Assembly (NCBI GenBank): GCA_021810985.1
Contig: JAJZQA010000182.1
Coordinates: 1-5,688 of the forward strand
Length of the DNA stretch: 5,688 nt
Direction: 5' to 3'
Origin: Deltaproteobacteria bacterium
GTDB taxonomy: Bacteria; Desulfobacterota; Desulfuromonadia; Geobacterales; Geobacteraceae
The notes beneath the pieces are model-generated. The model was not told the DNA's origin, searched no databases, and was given only the letters and a program-made list of their open reading frames with translations. Of this stretch, positions 1 to 5,688 are shown piece after piece; the stretch's first letter is position 1; each line of letters begins with the position of its first letter. The position numbers and the translations under genes are program-made.

Positions 1-139
1 GTGCACCCCATATGCTTGTGTCGGCCAGACCTGCCAGGTTTTCAAAGCCTGGCAGGTCTTTGTGCTGACTGGACGAACTTAGGAGGCCATGCCGCGGCAG
101 GCACATCCGCCTGTCAGGCACCAGGTCAATCGACAGAGT
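1..139. other. Non-coding left end downstream of the operon
   Basis: No coding signal is supported here beyond the palindrome at 27-59. A 5-bp hairpin (CAGGC/GCCTG at 98-102 and 109-113) sits between the stop codon of the peptidase gene and the palindrome, but it is weak. An AGGAGG followed by ATG on the plus strand at 81-90 leads only into a shadow frame antisense to the peptidase gene. Confidence 0.4.
27..59. repeat. Perfect 12-bp inverted repeat (palindromic hairpin) downstream of the operon
   Basis: AGACCTGCCAGG at 27-38 and its exact reverse complement CCTGGCAGGTCT at 48-59 enclose a 9-base centre, TTTTCAAAG, which is itself nearly symmetric. It lies about 80 bases past the stop codon of the peptidase gene, so it could end or stabilise the operon transcript. 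No T-run follows it on the minus strand, where the next bases are GGCCGACAC, so it is not a canonical intrinsic terminator for these genes. From memory, similar AGACCTG/CAGGTCT palindromes are dispersed in several bacterial phyla, so it may be a REP-like repeat. Confidence 0.7.
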
Positions 140-1873
140 CTAGGGGATGGAGGCAGCCGCGGAGTTATTGCTTTCATCCGATTCAGTTATGCTGTTCAAA
201 GGGTCTATTACGGCGATTACGAACTTCCCTGTCGGGTCCGCGGCGCTGATGAAGCGAACGGTCGTGGTTTTGCTGGCACCCGCGGCGAGGATCTTGGACT
301 TGTACGTTCCGGCCAGCTTGTCGCCGGAGTTGTATACGCCATCGTCAGAAAGGTAAAAGTTCACCGTAACATTGCTGACGCTCGCTGAGCCCCCATTCGT
401 GGTGGTGAAGGCGCCGCTGACGGAGTAGAGGCCCTTTTTGGGGCCACTCTTGGAGACGTTTGACCACGCGACGTAAAGGTCTGGCCGAAGGTCCGCCCCG
501 CTGCCGGTGAGAGCGACGGTTACCGTGCTCTCATCAGGGTCGTTGGACGGAATGCTCAGTGTCGCCGATCTGGATCCAACCGCGGTTGGCGTGAATGCCA
601 CCTGAACCGTGCAGCTGGATGAAGGGGCTACGCTCATGCCGGAACAACTGTCCGTTCCGAGGTTGAAGTCAGCACCGCTGACGGTGATGGTGCCGACAAT
701 TAGGCTCCTTGTACCGGTGTTGGAGATGGAGAACGTTTGCGTGGCTGTGGTTTGGACGCTGACAGTGCCAAAGTCATAGGAAGCGGGCGAAACGGAAATG
801 TCGGGGTTCCCTGACGTTGACGTAAGGTTGACGATGCTCACACCCCAGAGGCCCATTCCTGAGTAACTGCCGCCCCAGGTCATGGGATGGGCGTCGTTGT
901 CCCAGGTATCGTGAATGTAGACCAGATTCGCTGCATCGTCATAACCGACGCCGACAATGGAATGACCCTCGAGGTTGAGCAGCACGGGACGGCCTGCATC
1001 GATCTCCGCCTTGTAGTGGGCAAAGGAGAAGCCTCCCGCGTGCTTGTTGTCCGTCATTTGGGTGTAGCAGTCGGTTACCCTGTAGCCCCGAGCTTCGTAA
1101 AAGAGCTTTCTCCCGTAAGTCCCGTCTCTGGTTGCGATGCCGCCCGCTTCCATGTCTTGGCAGGATAGCGGAGTCGCCGAATTGATATAGTAGAACGAAG
1201 TGGAGCCGTCGACATTGCCAAAGGCGGACTGGCTCGTCTTCATGTAATCCCCAACCGCATCCCCCCAGGCATGCTGCGTCCATCGACCCGTAATATAGGG
1301 GTCCTTGCTGCTGCTCAAATACGTGACCCAGTAATCGTCGATGGAGCCATAGTCAGTTCTGCCATCCAGTCCCTGATGGGAGGCGATCAGCGGATTGTTG
1401 GGATAGTTGTCCCCCGTGTTATCAGTCCATCTTCCCCAGGAGGAATCTTCCACTAAAGGAATGACCCCGCCATTGGTGGCTCCCGTATAGAGATCCGGGA
1501 AGCCGGTTCGATCGAAGTATCCGGCAATCATTGAGCCGGACACCGCCGAACAGCCAAAAACCCAGGTGAAGGCCGGTACGTCCGAGAGTGCGTTCACACC
1601 CATTTCCGGAATGGGGGAGGGGAGCAGAGCCGTTGCCCGCTTGAGGAAGCCCGGGGGCGGCTTTGGCGGACCGTGGATGGCTGCCCGCTCCAATACTGTA
1701 CCGTCGCTGTAGGTTGTGGCCTGGGTACTGAAATGCGGGTTGACCTGCTTTACGGGGCCTTGTGCGACCGGGATTTTCAGCGCGGGCGGTTGCGCATACG
1801 CCGTAAAAGCAGAAACAGCAATCATCACCGACAGAACTACCAACGAGCGCAAAGCGAGGAACGACCTTTTCAT
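140..1873 (-). CDS. Secreted C39-like (papain-fold) cysteine peptidase with ASH/choice-of-anchor D and CARDB domains
   Basis: This 577-residue exported protein is probably a cysteine peptidase. Residues 1-27 form a Sec signal peptide: basic MKR, a hydrophobic core, and a likely cut after AYA before Q28. Residues 28-92 are a Pro-rich linker. Residues about 95-350 look like the C39-like papain fold. The candidate nucleophile is Cys108 in WVFGCSAVSGSMIAGYFD, the His is His304 in LEGHSIVGVGYDD, and the Asp is Asp322 in VYIHDTWDN; the order and spacing fit the fold. The usual Gln six residues before the Cys is absent (Phe102). Residues about 356-459 match an ASH/HYDIN-like 'choice-of-anchor D' Ig domain (SYDFGTVSV, F.ISNTGT, SNDPDES, ALTGSG). 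Residues about 463-577 match a CARDB domain (FYLSDDGVYNSGD, ITESDESNNS). There is no C-terminal anchor, so it should be secreted or periplasmic. The start is set by AAAGGAGG 8 bases upstream. It lies 48 bases after the large gene and is probably co-transcribed with it. Peptidase activity and substrate are inferred; an inactive or binding role is possible. Confidence 0.85.
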   Translation of the reverse strand: MKRSFLALRSLVVLSVMIAVSAFTAYAQPPALKIPVAQGPVKQVNPHFSTQATTYSDGTVLERAAIHGPPKPPPGFLKRATALLPSPIPEMGVNALSDVPAFTWVFGCSAVSGSMIAGYFDRTGFPDLYTGATNGGVIPLVEDSSWGRWTDNTGDNYPNNPLIASHQGLDGRTDYGSIDDYWVTYLSSSKDPYITGRWTQHAWGDAVGDYMKTSQSAFGNVDGSTSFYYINSATPLSCQDMEAGGIATRDGTYGRKLFYEARGYRVTDCYTQMTDNKHAGGFSFAHYKAEIDAGRPVLLNLEGHSIVGVGYDDAANLVYIHDTWDNDAHPMTWGGSYSGMGLWGVSIVNLTSTSGNPDISVSPASYDFGTVSVQTTATQTFSISNTGTRSLIVGTITVSGADFNLGTDSCSGMSVAPSSSCTVQVAFTPTAVGSRSATLSIPSNDPDESTVTVALTGSGADLRPDLYVAWSNVSKSGPKKGLYSVSGAFTTTNGGSASVSNVTVNFYLSDDGVYNSGDKLAGTYKSKILAAGASKTTTVRFISAADPTGKFVIAVIDPLNSITESDESNNSAAASIP

Positions 1874-1881
1874 AAAAATTT

Positions 1882-1889
1882 CCTCCTTT
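1882..1889 (-). promoter_or_regulatory. Ribosome binding site of the C39-like peptidase gene
   Basis: AAAGGAGG on the minus strand, 8 bases before the ATG at 1873. It lies in the 48-base gap after the stop codon of the large gene. The gap shows no hairpin with a T-run and no convincing promoter, which favours read-through from the upstream gene. Confidence 0.75.
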
Positions 1890-1921
1890 CATTCATCACG
1901 TAACTTCGCCTGAAATCCGGA

Positions 1922-4900
1922 TTAGCGGCGGAGCTTCAGGTTCGCGGAATAGTCGACAATCGCATTGTCTTCTGTTAGCCAGGGAACGCCACCCACGACG
2001 ATCCGCGCGCGCAGATTCCCCCACCGCGGTGCCAGCAGGCTATGGAATGCTTTTTGATTGAAGGTCGCAGACCAGGTCTTCTCTCCGAAGTCTATGTCCA
2101 GGATCAGTCCTTCCTTTGCATACTTGAAGACCCCCCCGCTTTCGAAGGCCTGCTGGAAGCCATCCATGGTAATCAGGCGAGCGACCAATGGATGGCCGTT
2201 TACGTTGATTTCCATATCACCGAAGGCCGGCAGTTCAGCCGGCAGGGTGCCGGCAATCGACATGTTTCCTGCTTTGTTGGTGCTGTCGTAGCGTCCCTGG
2301 AACGAGGTCACATGCGTAGTGAGGTCGTCCACGGGCGGCTTGCTCCACTGCCAGCTGATATCGATCTCATGGTTCAGGACCGTGTAAAACTTGTACCGCT
2401 CATTGACCCCAAGCACCAATCGTGCATTGGTGACGCCGGCAAGGATGCGACCGTTAAGATCGGCCTTCTGAATGGCAAGGTCATAGGTGGCCGAACCGAA
2501 GTCAAGACTCAGGGTCACACGAGGCTTGGCGCCGGGATTGGACTGGAACGTCCAGCTGTCCCCGTTGCGTTTCCAGGAGCCGTTCCCGGATGAGGACCAC
2601 GAACCGCCGGCAACTTCGATAGAGGCACCTTTTGTCGGCAGGAAGTCGTCCGCGCTCATCGGGATCCGCTGTTCTCCTCCTTCTTCGTTCACCCATTTCA
2701 GGTGACCACCCTGGACAAAGTAGTGGCTGTACGGTTCGCCGTTCTCTTCCCCGCCGCTTCCGTTGACGATCCGGCCAAATGCATTGTCAGGGGCCGGTGC
2801 GGTGCCGCTGATACCGCTGCCGGTCGCAGTGAGAGGAGCGAGCGCCGCGCCGAGGAGCCCGTCATCGCAGTATTCTCCCACATGACAGGCTTTGCTGATT
2901 TTCCAGGTGAGGCACCAGGGCAATTGGCTGCTGTAAGCGGTCGGAAGCCATGGCACCTTACCATCCGCGGCAGCGCTTGCCGTCGGGTGCAGCCAGTATG
3001 TGCGGATTCTCAGGCGGTCAAAACACTTCGGGTCCGAGCAGGCCGGAGTCATCGCATACGCTGCCACCGTTGTTCCGACTCCCGTGGTGGTCTTGGTGTT
3101 CCAACTGAACTTCCCGTCGTAGCCGACCGAGATGCTGTTCTCGACCCCCACCGAGAAGCCCTTGAGGCCGACCTCGGCCCCCATACTTGCTCCCACATTG
3201 ACCTCGACCTCGTTCGTGTGTCCCGAGCCGGTCATGCTTTCCGTGTCCAGCGTGTAACTTATGGTTCTCTTGCTGGAGCTGGTGGACAGTACGTCGGTGG
3301 TGCAGGTAGAGGTAGTTGATTTGCACGGATACCACGTCGTGCCTCCGTCTCCGGCCCTTGTTTCCCAGCGGGCGTCGTTTTGCCAGTTCAAGACCTCGCC
3401 GGTGGCGAGATTTTTCGGCGCCATCCAATAATCGAGGGACTCGGGGCGGTCGTAGATGTCGCTGTAGTTGAACGATCCCATGCCCTGAAACCATGGTTTG
3501 GTGCCATCCGGGTACTCTGCTGTTTTCGAGACCGGATCGCGCAAATCAAAGTCCTCCAGCACATAGTCGGGGCGGCCCTTACCGGAAACGGAAACCGTCT
3601 GAAGGTCCAGCTGGTAGCCTGTGTTCCTGTCGATCAGCAGCGTTCCCCCGACCGAGGCATCATACCTGTAATCATATCCATAAACCGTCGAGTTCTGCAC
3701 GTACACATGGGGCGCACTGAAGAGCGCCCAGCCGCGCGTCCCGAGCACGTCCAGGTTTTCCCTGCCCGTTCCCAACTCGTCAGAGATCTCTACCGTGACA
3801 CTCGATTTGGTCCCGGACTCCTTCTCCCAGGTATGCTTGTAGGTCGCATCAAAGCTCTTGCTGAAATTGAACATGTCGAAAAGGCCTGCCGTTATCTTCC
3901 TGCCAACCGACACCGAGAGCGTATTCTCCATTTCGCTCGTGGTTTCTGTCGTGGTCGACGTGCTTTTATTGAACTCCACCCCGGAGAGGTCGGTAAGCAT
4001 GGGGTCGGTTTCCTGCGTGATTCCCTGGCGGCTGAAAGGCGGCGAGCCCAGAATCACCCCTACCAGCGTCCAATACTTCCTGCTGATGCTTTCCGTGACG
4101 TTTTCGATCCCGGCGGGCGGGGGGGTAGGTTTGGTGTTGCCGTCGGTATCGACGAATGTACAGGCCGGAACGAGGTCATGGTGCTGTGGAACCAGGAAAT
4201 CGGAACCAAAAGCGAACGGGCTCTCTCCAAGACCCCATTTGAATCCTCCGAGGAGAACCATGTATTGTCGTACCGCCTGCCTCGCGGGATAGGTGGCATT
4301 GCACTTGAATTCAGACCAGGGATAGACCATGAGGCTGGGGTTTACGTGGTCGAAGTATTTAACGCGGGTGCTGTCCCATGTCCAGGTCCCCCAGCCGCCG
4401 GCAATCGAGGTATACACGTACTCCGCGTGCCTGGCCGGATTATGGTTGGAGGTGGTAAACTGCTCGCCTGACTGTCCGAAGAGTTGCACCGTAGGGGCCA
4501 GCGCGCCGGCTGCCAAATCCTCGTTGTCCCCGGCATTCCCTTTCGCCTTGGTCCCCACGGAAAGGGATACACGCCCCCTCCAGTGTCCGCTGGGGTCGTA
4601 CAGGCCGCTGTCATTGGTGCCGTTGAAATTATGCGCCTGTGAGTCCGCGCCGAATTTTCCGTTCCAATCCACCACGTCGAGGTGATCGTAATAGTAGTGT
4701 TGGCCGCTTATGTAGCCGTAGGCGATGAGAATTCTCTGGCCGTCCGGCGTGTTGAGCGTCACCGCGTCCAGCGGCTCATGCTGTGCATTGGTGGTGAACG
4801 GAGCAGTGTGATAGGTCCAGCTGGTACCGTTTCCGCTCGTATAGACTCCGTTATCGGTAAATACATACAGCTGATTGTTGAATACGGTGATCGCCGCTCC

Positions 4901-5440
4901 GCTGCCCCAACCTCTCGCCGGGGTGTCGGTGTGAGCCGAGCCTATGGCCACTTTGTTGTATTGTACTATTTCCTGACTGCCACCACCCTTCCCGCCAGGG
5001 AACAGGGTCCAGTGACCGTCCGGATAATCAGCTGTCGGAGTCAGATCAAAGGCGGCGACGTAGGCAGCCATGCCCGCATTGTGATCCGAGCAATCAGCGT
5101 CGGCCGTAAAAGCGACGAAAATCTTGTTGTCGAAGACGGCCAGCCCCTCGGCCGCAAACGTCTCAACGGCATCTGAATTGGTCCCATATTTGGGAATCCA
5201 GGTGCGACAAGGCCACGGAGTGGCGAGTGCCGGCAGGGTTATGCTCTCGGAGTGGAACGTCCAGTCCCCGTCCGCGTGCCCCCTTGCGTACCTCAGTTCG
5301 TTATTGGAATAAGCGTTCCGCAAGATCCGATGGAGTTTTCCATTTGCCAAGGCCATGCGGCCCGGAGATCCCCAGGCCGGCACAACCGCCAGCAGGAGGA
5401 ATGAGACACACAGAAGCGTTCCCAATAGTTTTTTCACCAT
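1922..5440 (-). CDS. Very large secreted beta-rich protein: propeller-like N-terminus, two aerolysin-like Ser/Thr segments, C-terminal repeats
   Basis: I do not recognise a named family. From the ATG at 5440 the protein has 1,172 residues; numbering below counts from the in-frame ATG at 5542, so this start is M35. M35-G58 is a textbook signal peptide (MVKKLLG, hydrophobic core, PAWGS). Residues 85-360 show propeller-like blades (GLAVFDNKIFVAFTAD, AITVFNNQLYVFTDNGVY) and an Asp-box-like TSGNGTSW (235-242). Residues 525-588 and 752-830 are Ser/Thr-rich with alternating strands (NTLSVSVG, SSVTVEIS, ISYTLD, NEVEVNVG) around Gly-rich turns, resembling the insertion segments of aerolysin/ETX-MTX2 toxins. 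Cysteines cluster at 740/747, 835/840 and 877/886/892. Residues about 917-1191 contain repeats of roughly 69 residues. No catalytic motif is visible. The 5440 start is preferred because it gives a normal signal peptide and has GGGAGG 8 bases upstream; the 5542 start adds 34 charged residues. It is probably the first gene of an operon with the downstream peptidase. A role as pore-former or surface protein is conjecture. Confidence 0.8.
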   Translation of the reverse strand: MVKKLLGTLLCVSFLLLAVVPAWGSPGRMALANGKLHRILRNAYSNNELRYARGHADGDWTFHSESITLPALATPWPCRTWIPKYGTNSDAVETFAAEGLAVFDNKIFVAFTADADCSDHNAGMAAYVAAFDLTPTADYPDGHWTLFPGGKGGGSQEIVQYNKVAIGSAHTDTPARGWGSGAAITVFNNQLYVFTDNGVYTSGNGTSWTYHTAPFTTNAQHEPLDAVTLNTPDGQRILIAYGYISGQHYYYDHLDVVDWNGKFGADSQAHNFNGTNDSGLYDPSGHWRGRVSLSVGTKAKGNAGDNEDLAAGALAPTVQLFGQSGEQFTTSNHNPARHAEYVYTSIAGGWGTWTWDSTRVKYFDHVNPSLMVYPWSEFKCNATYPARQAVRQYMVLLGGFKWGLGESPFAFGSDFLVPQHHDLVPACTFVDTDGNTKPTPPPAGIENVTESISRKYWTLVGVILGSPPFSRQGITQETDPMLTDLSGVEFNKSTSTTTETTSEMENTLSVSVGRKITAGLFDMFNFSKSFDATYKHTWEKESGTKSSVTVEISDELGTGRENLDVLGTRGWALFSAPHVYVQNSTVYGYDYRYDASVGGTLLIDRNTGYQLDLQTVSVSGKGRPDYVLEDFDLRDPVSKTAEYPDGTKPWFQGMGSFNYSDIYDRPESLDYWMAPKNLATGEVLNWQNDARWETRAGDGGTTWYPCKSTTSTCTTDVLSTSSSKRTISYTLDTESMTGSGHTNEVEVNVGASMGAEVGLKGFSVGVENSISVGYDGKFSWNTKTTTGVGTTVAAYAMTPACSDPKCFDRLRIRTYWLHPTASAAADGKVPWLPTAYSSQLPWCLTWKISKACHVGEYCDDGLLGAALAPLTATGSGISGTAPAPDNAFGRIVNGSGGEENGEPYSHYFVQGGHLKWVNEEGGEQRIPMSADDFLPTKGASIEVAGGSWSSSGNGSWKRNGDSWTFQSNPGAKPRVTLSLDFGSATYDLAIQKADLNGRILAGVTNARLVLGVNERYKFYTVLNHEIDISWQWSKPPVDDLTTHVTSFQGRYDSTNKAGNMSIAGTLPAELPAFGDMEINVNGHPLVARLITMDGFQQAFESGGVFKYAKEGLILDIDFGEKTWSATFNQKAFHSLLAPRWGNLRARIVVGGVPWLTEDNAIVDYSANLKLRR

Positions 5441-5542
5441 GGGCAGTGCCTCCCTGCGAGCCGTGTCAAGCGAGCGATTCCCTGAATTCCGGTCCCGGGT
5501 TTGGAGGTGGTTTAATGCTTTCGTTCGATACGTCAGTTTCAT
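5441..5542 (-). other. In-frame upstream start adding 34 residues to the large protein
   Basis: The reading frame of the large gene stays open upstream to an ATG at 5540-5542, which has its own AGGAGG (5548-5553) with a 5-base spacer. The added 34 residues are hydrophilic and rich in Arg, Asn and Asp, with no hydrophobic stretch. They would sit in front of an otherwise complete signal peptide. Either start could be used, or both. A gene caller that favours length would begin at 5542. The segment has no similarity I recognise to known extended signal peptides. Confidence 0.45.
5449..5454 (-). promoter_or_regulatory. Ribosome binding site for the preferred start of the large gene
   Basis: GGGAGG on the minus strand, followed by 8 bases and then the ATG at 5440. 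The spacing is near ideal. This supports translation directly at the signal-peptide methionine and decides the preferred start. Confidence 0.7.
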
Positions 5543-5547
5543 GGTAC

Positions 5548-5553
5548 CCTCCT
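5548..5553 (-). promoter_or_regulatory. Ribosome binding site for the upstream alternative start
   Basis: AGGAGG within AAAAGGAGGG on the minus strand, 5 bases before the ATG at 5542. It is at least as strong as the site at 5449-5454, so the gene has two in-frame start signals 102 bases apart. A short inverted repeat (GTACC/GGTAC, 5544-5548 and 5559-5563) brackets this site and overlaps its 3' base. Confidence 0.6.
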
Positions 5554-5573
5554 TTTAAGGTACTCCGTACTGT

Positions 5574-5609
5574 CAAAAACTTCTTTGCCTTTTAACAAAA
5601 AAGTCTTTG
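5574..5609 (-). repeat. Pair of 14-base direct repeats with 22-base period in the operon leader
   Basis: On the minus strand CAAAGACTTTTTTG (5596-5609) is followed by CAAAGAAGTTTTTG (5574-5587). They match at 12 of 14 positions and begin 22 bases apart, close to two helical turns. The 8-mer between them, TTAAAAGG (5588-5595), recurs exactly at 5551-5558 where it overlaps the ribosome binding site. This could be a regulator binding site or simple AT-rich similarity. Confidence 0.4.
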
Positions 5610-5688
5610 AATTTAGTTAGTTGTTGATAAAGAGCTTGCCTCCCCCTCTGAATGGGGTTAAGAAGCATTATCCAGACCTCTCAGGGGA

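Larger units (their letters stand above)
5543..5688 (-). promoter_or_regulatory. AT-rich leader and probable promoter region of the two-gene operon
   Basis: This 146-base stretch upstream of the large gene is clearly more AT-rich than the coding DNA and holds no supported ORF. A -10-like GATAAT lies on the minus strand at 5667-5672, but its -35 would fall outside the window. A TTGACA at 5571-5576 has no -10 at the right distance, because the matching position is the ribosome binding site. The region also holds a near-perfect direct repeat (5574-5609) and a weak 4-bp GC hairpin (5643-5657). A promoter is expected here by position; no specific element is secure. Confidence 0.35.

Noticed and set aside
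16..64. TTGTG on both sides of the palindrome as possible target-site duplications of an inserted element
   Set aside because: The left copy is six bases away from the palindrome and the right copy adjoins it, so they do not frame it symmetrically; five bases is easily chance.
89..388. Plus-strand frame preceded by AGGAGG and ATG
   Set aside because: The spacer is only 2 bases, and most of the frame is antisense to the CARDB end of the peptidase gene. The product looks like an arbitrary translation.
525..560. Possible frameshift or truncation at the domain junctions of the peptidase gene
   Set aside because: The frame runs unbroken from catalytic domain through ASH and CARDB domains to a stop codon just after the CARDB ending ESNN-like motif; the gene looks intact.
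2702..3319. Plus-strand frame of 205 codons, and other overlapping frames across 2042-3494
   Set aside because: All are shadows of the large minus-strand gene; none has a ribosome binding site together with a recognisable protein sequence.
3380..4471. Long open frame of 363 codons on the plus strand
   Set aside because: It lies wholly antisense to the large gene. Its translation has no signal, domain or low-complexity logic, while the minus-strand frame reads as a coherent exported protein throughout.
5571..5576. Perfect TTGACA -35 hexamer on the minus strand
   Set aside because: A -10 element at 16-18 bases would fall on the ribosome binding site, and transcription would start too close to or inside the gene. 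Probably chance in AT-rich DNA.
5642..5657. Hairpin CCCC/GGGG near the right edge as a terminator of an upstream gene
   Set aside because: The stem is only 4 bp with a 7-base loop and no T-run follows on either strand.

Overview
The window holds two complete genes, both on the minus strand and both read right to left, flanked by short non-coding ends. Transcription would enter from the right edge (5543-5688), pass through a very large exported protein of about 1,170 residues (1922-5440, with a second possible start at 5542), cross a 48-base gap with no terminator, and continue into a secreted papain-fold (C39-like) cysteine peptidase of 577 residues (140-1873). The close spacing, shared strand and strong ribosome binding sites suggest a two-gene operon. 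The left end (1-139) is non-coding and carries a perfect 12-bp-stem palindrome. No tRNA, rRNA, CRISPR array, transposase or phage gene was seen.

Both proteins carry clear Sec-type signal peptides and no other evident membrane segment, so both should leave the cytoplasm. The peptidase has its catalytic domain first, then an ASH/HYDIN-like 'choice-of-anchor D' Ig-type domain and a CARDB-type domain. These are adhesion or display modules common on exported bacterial proteins. The large protein matches no family I can name with confidence. It reads as a mosaic: a beta-propeller-like N-terminal part, two separated Ser/Thr-rich segments with alternating polar/hydrophobic strands that resemble the membrane-inserting region of aerolysin/ETX-MTX2 beta-pore-forming toxins, a cysteine-rich linker, and C-terminal tandem repeats. 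A secreted candidate pore-former or surface protein encoded just upstream of a secreted peptidase that might mature it is the most interesting hypothesis here. It is inferred from sequence pattern only.

The organism is a bacterium with moderately GC-rich coding DNA, canonical AGGAGG ribosome binding sites and AT-rich intergenic DNA. The ASH plus CARDB architecture and the peptidase motif (W..GCS..., GYFD) resemble exported proteins I associate with Deltaproteobacteria/Desulfuromonadota such as Geobacter relatives. This assignment is tentative and rests on recall, not a search.
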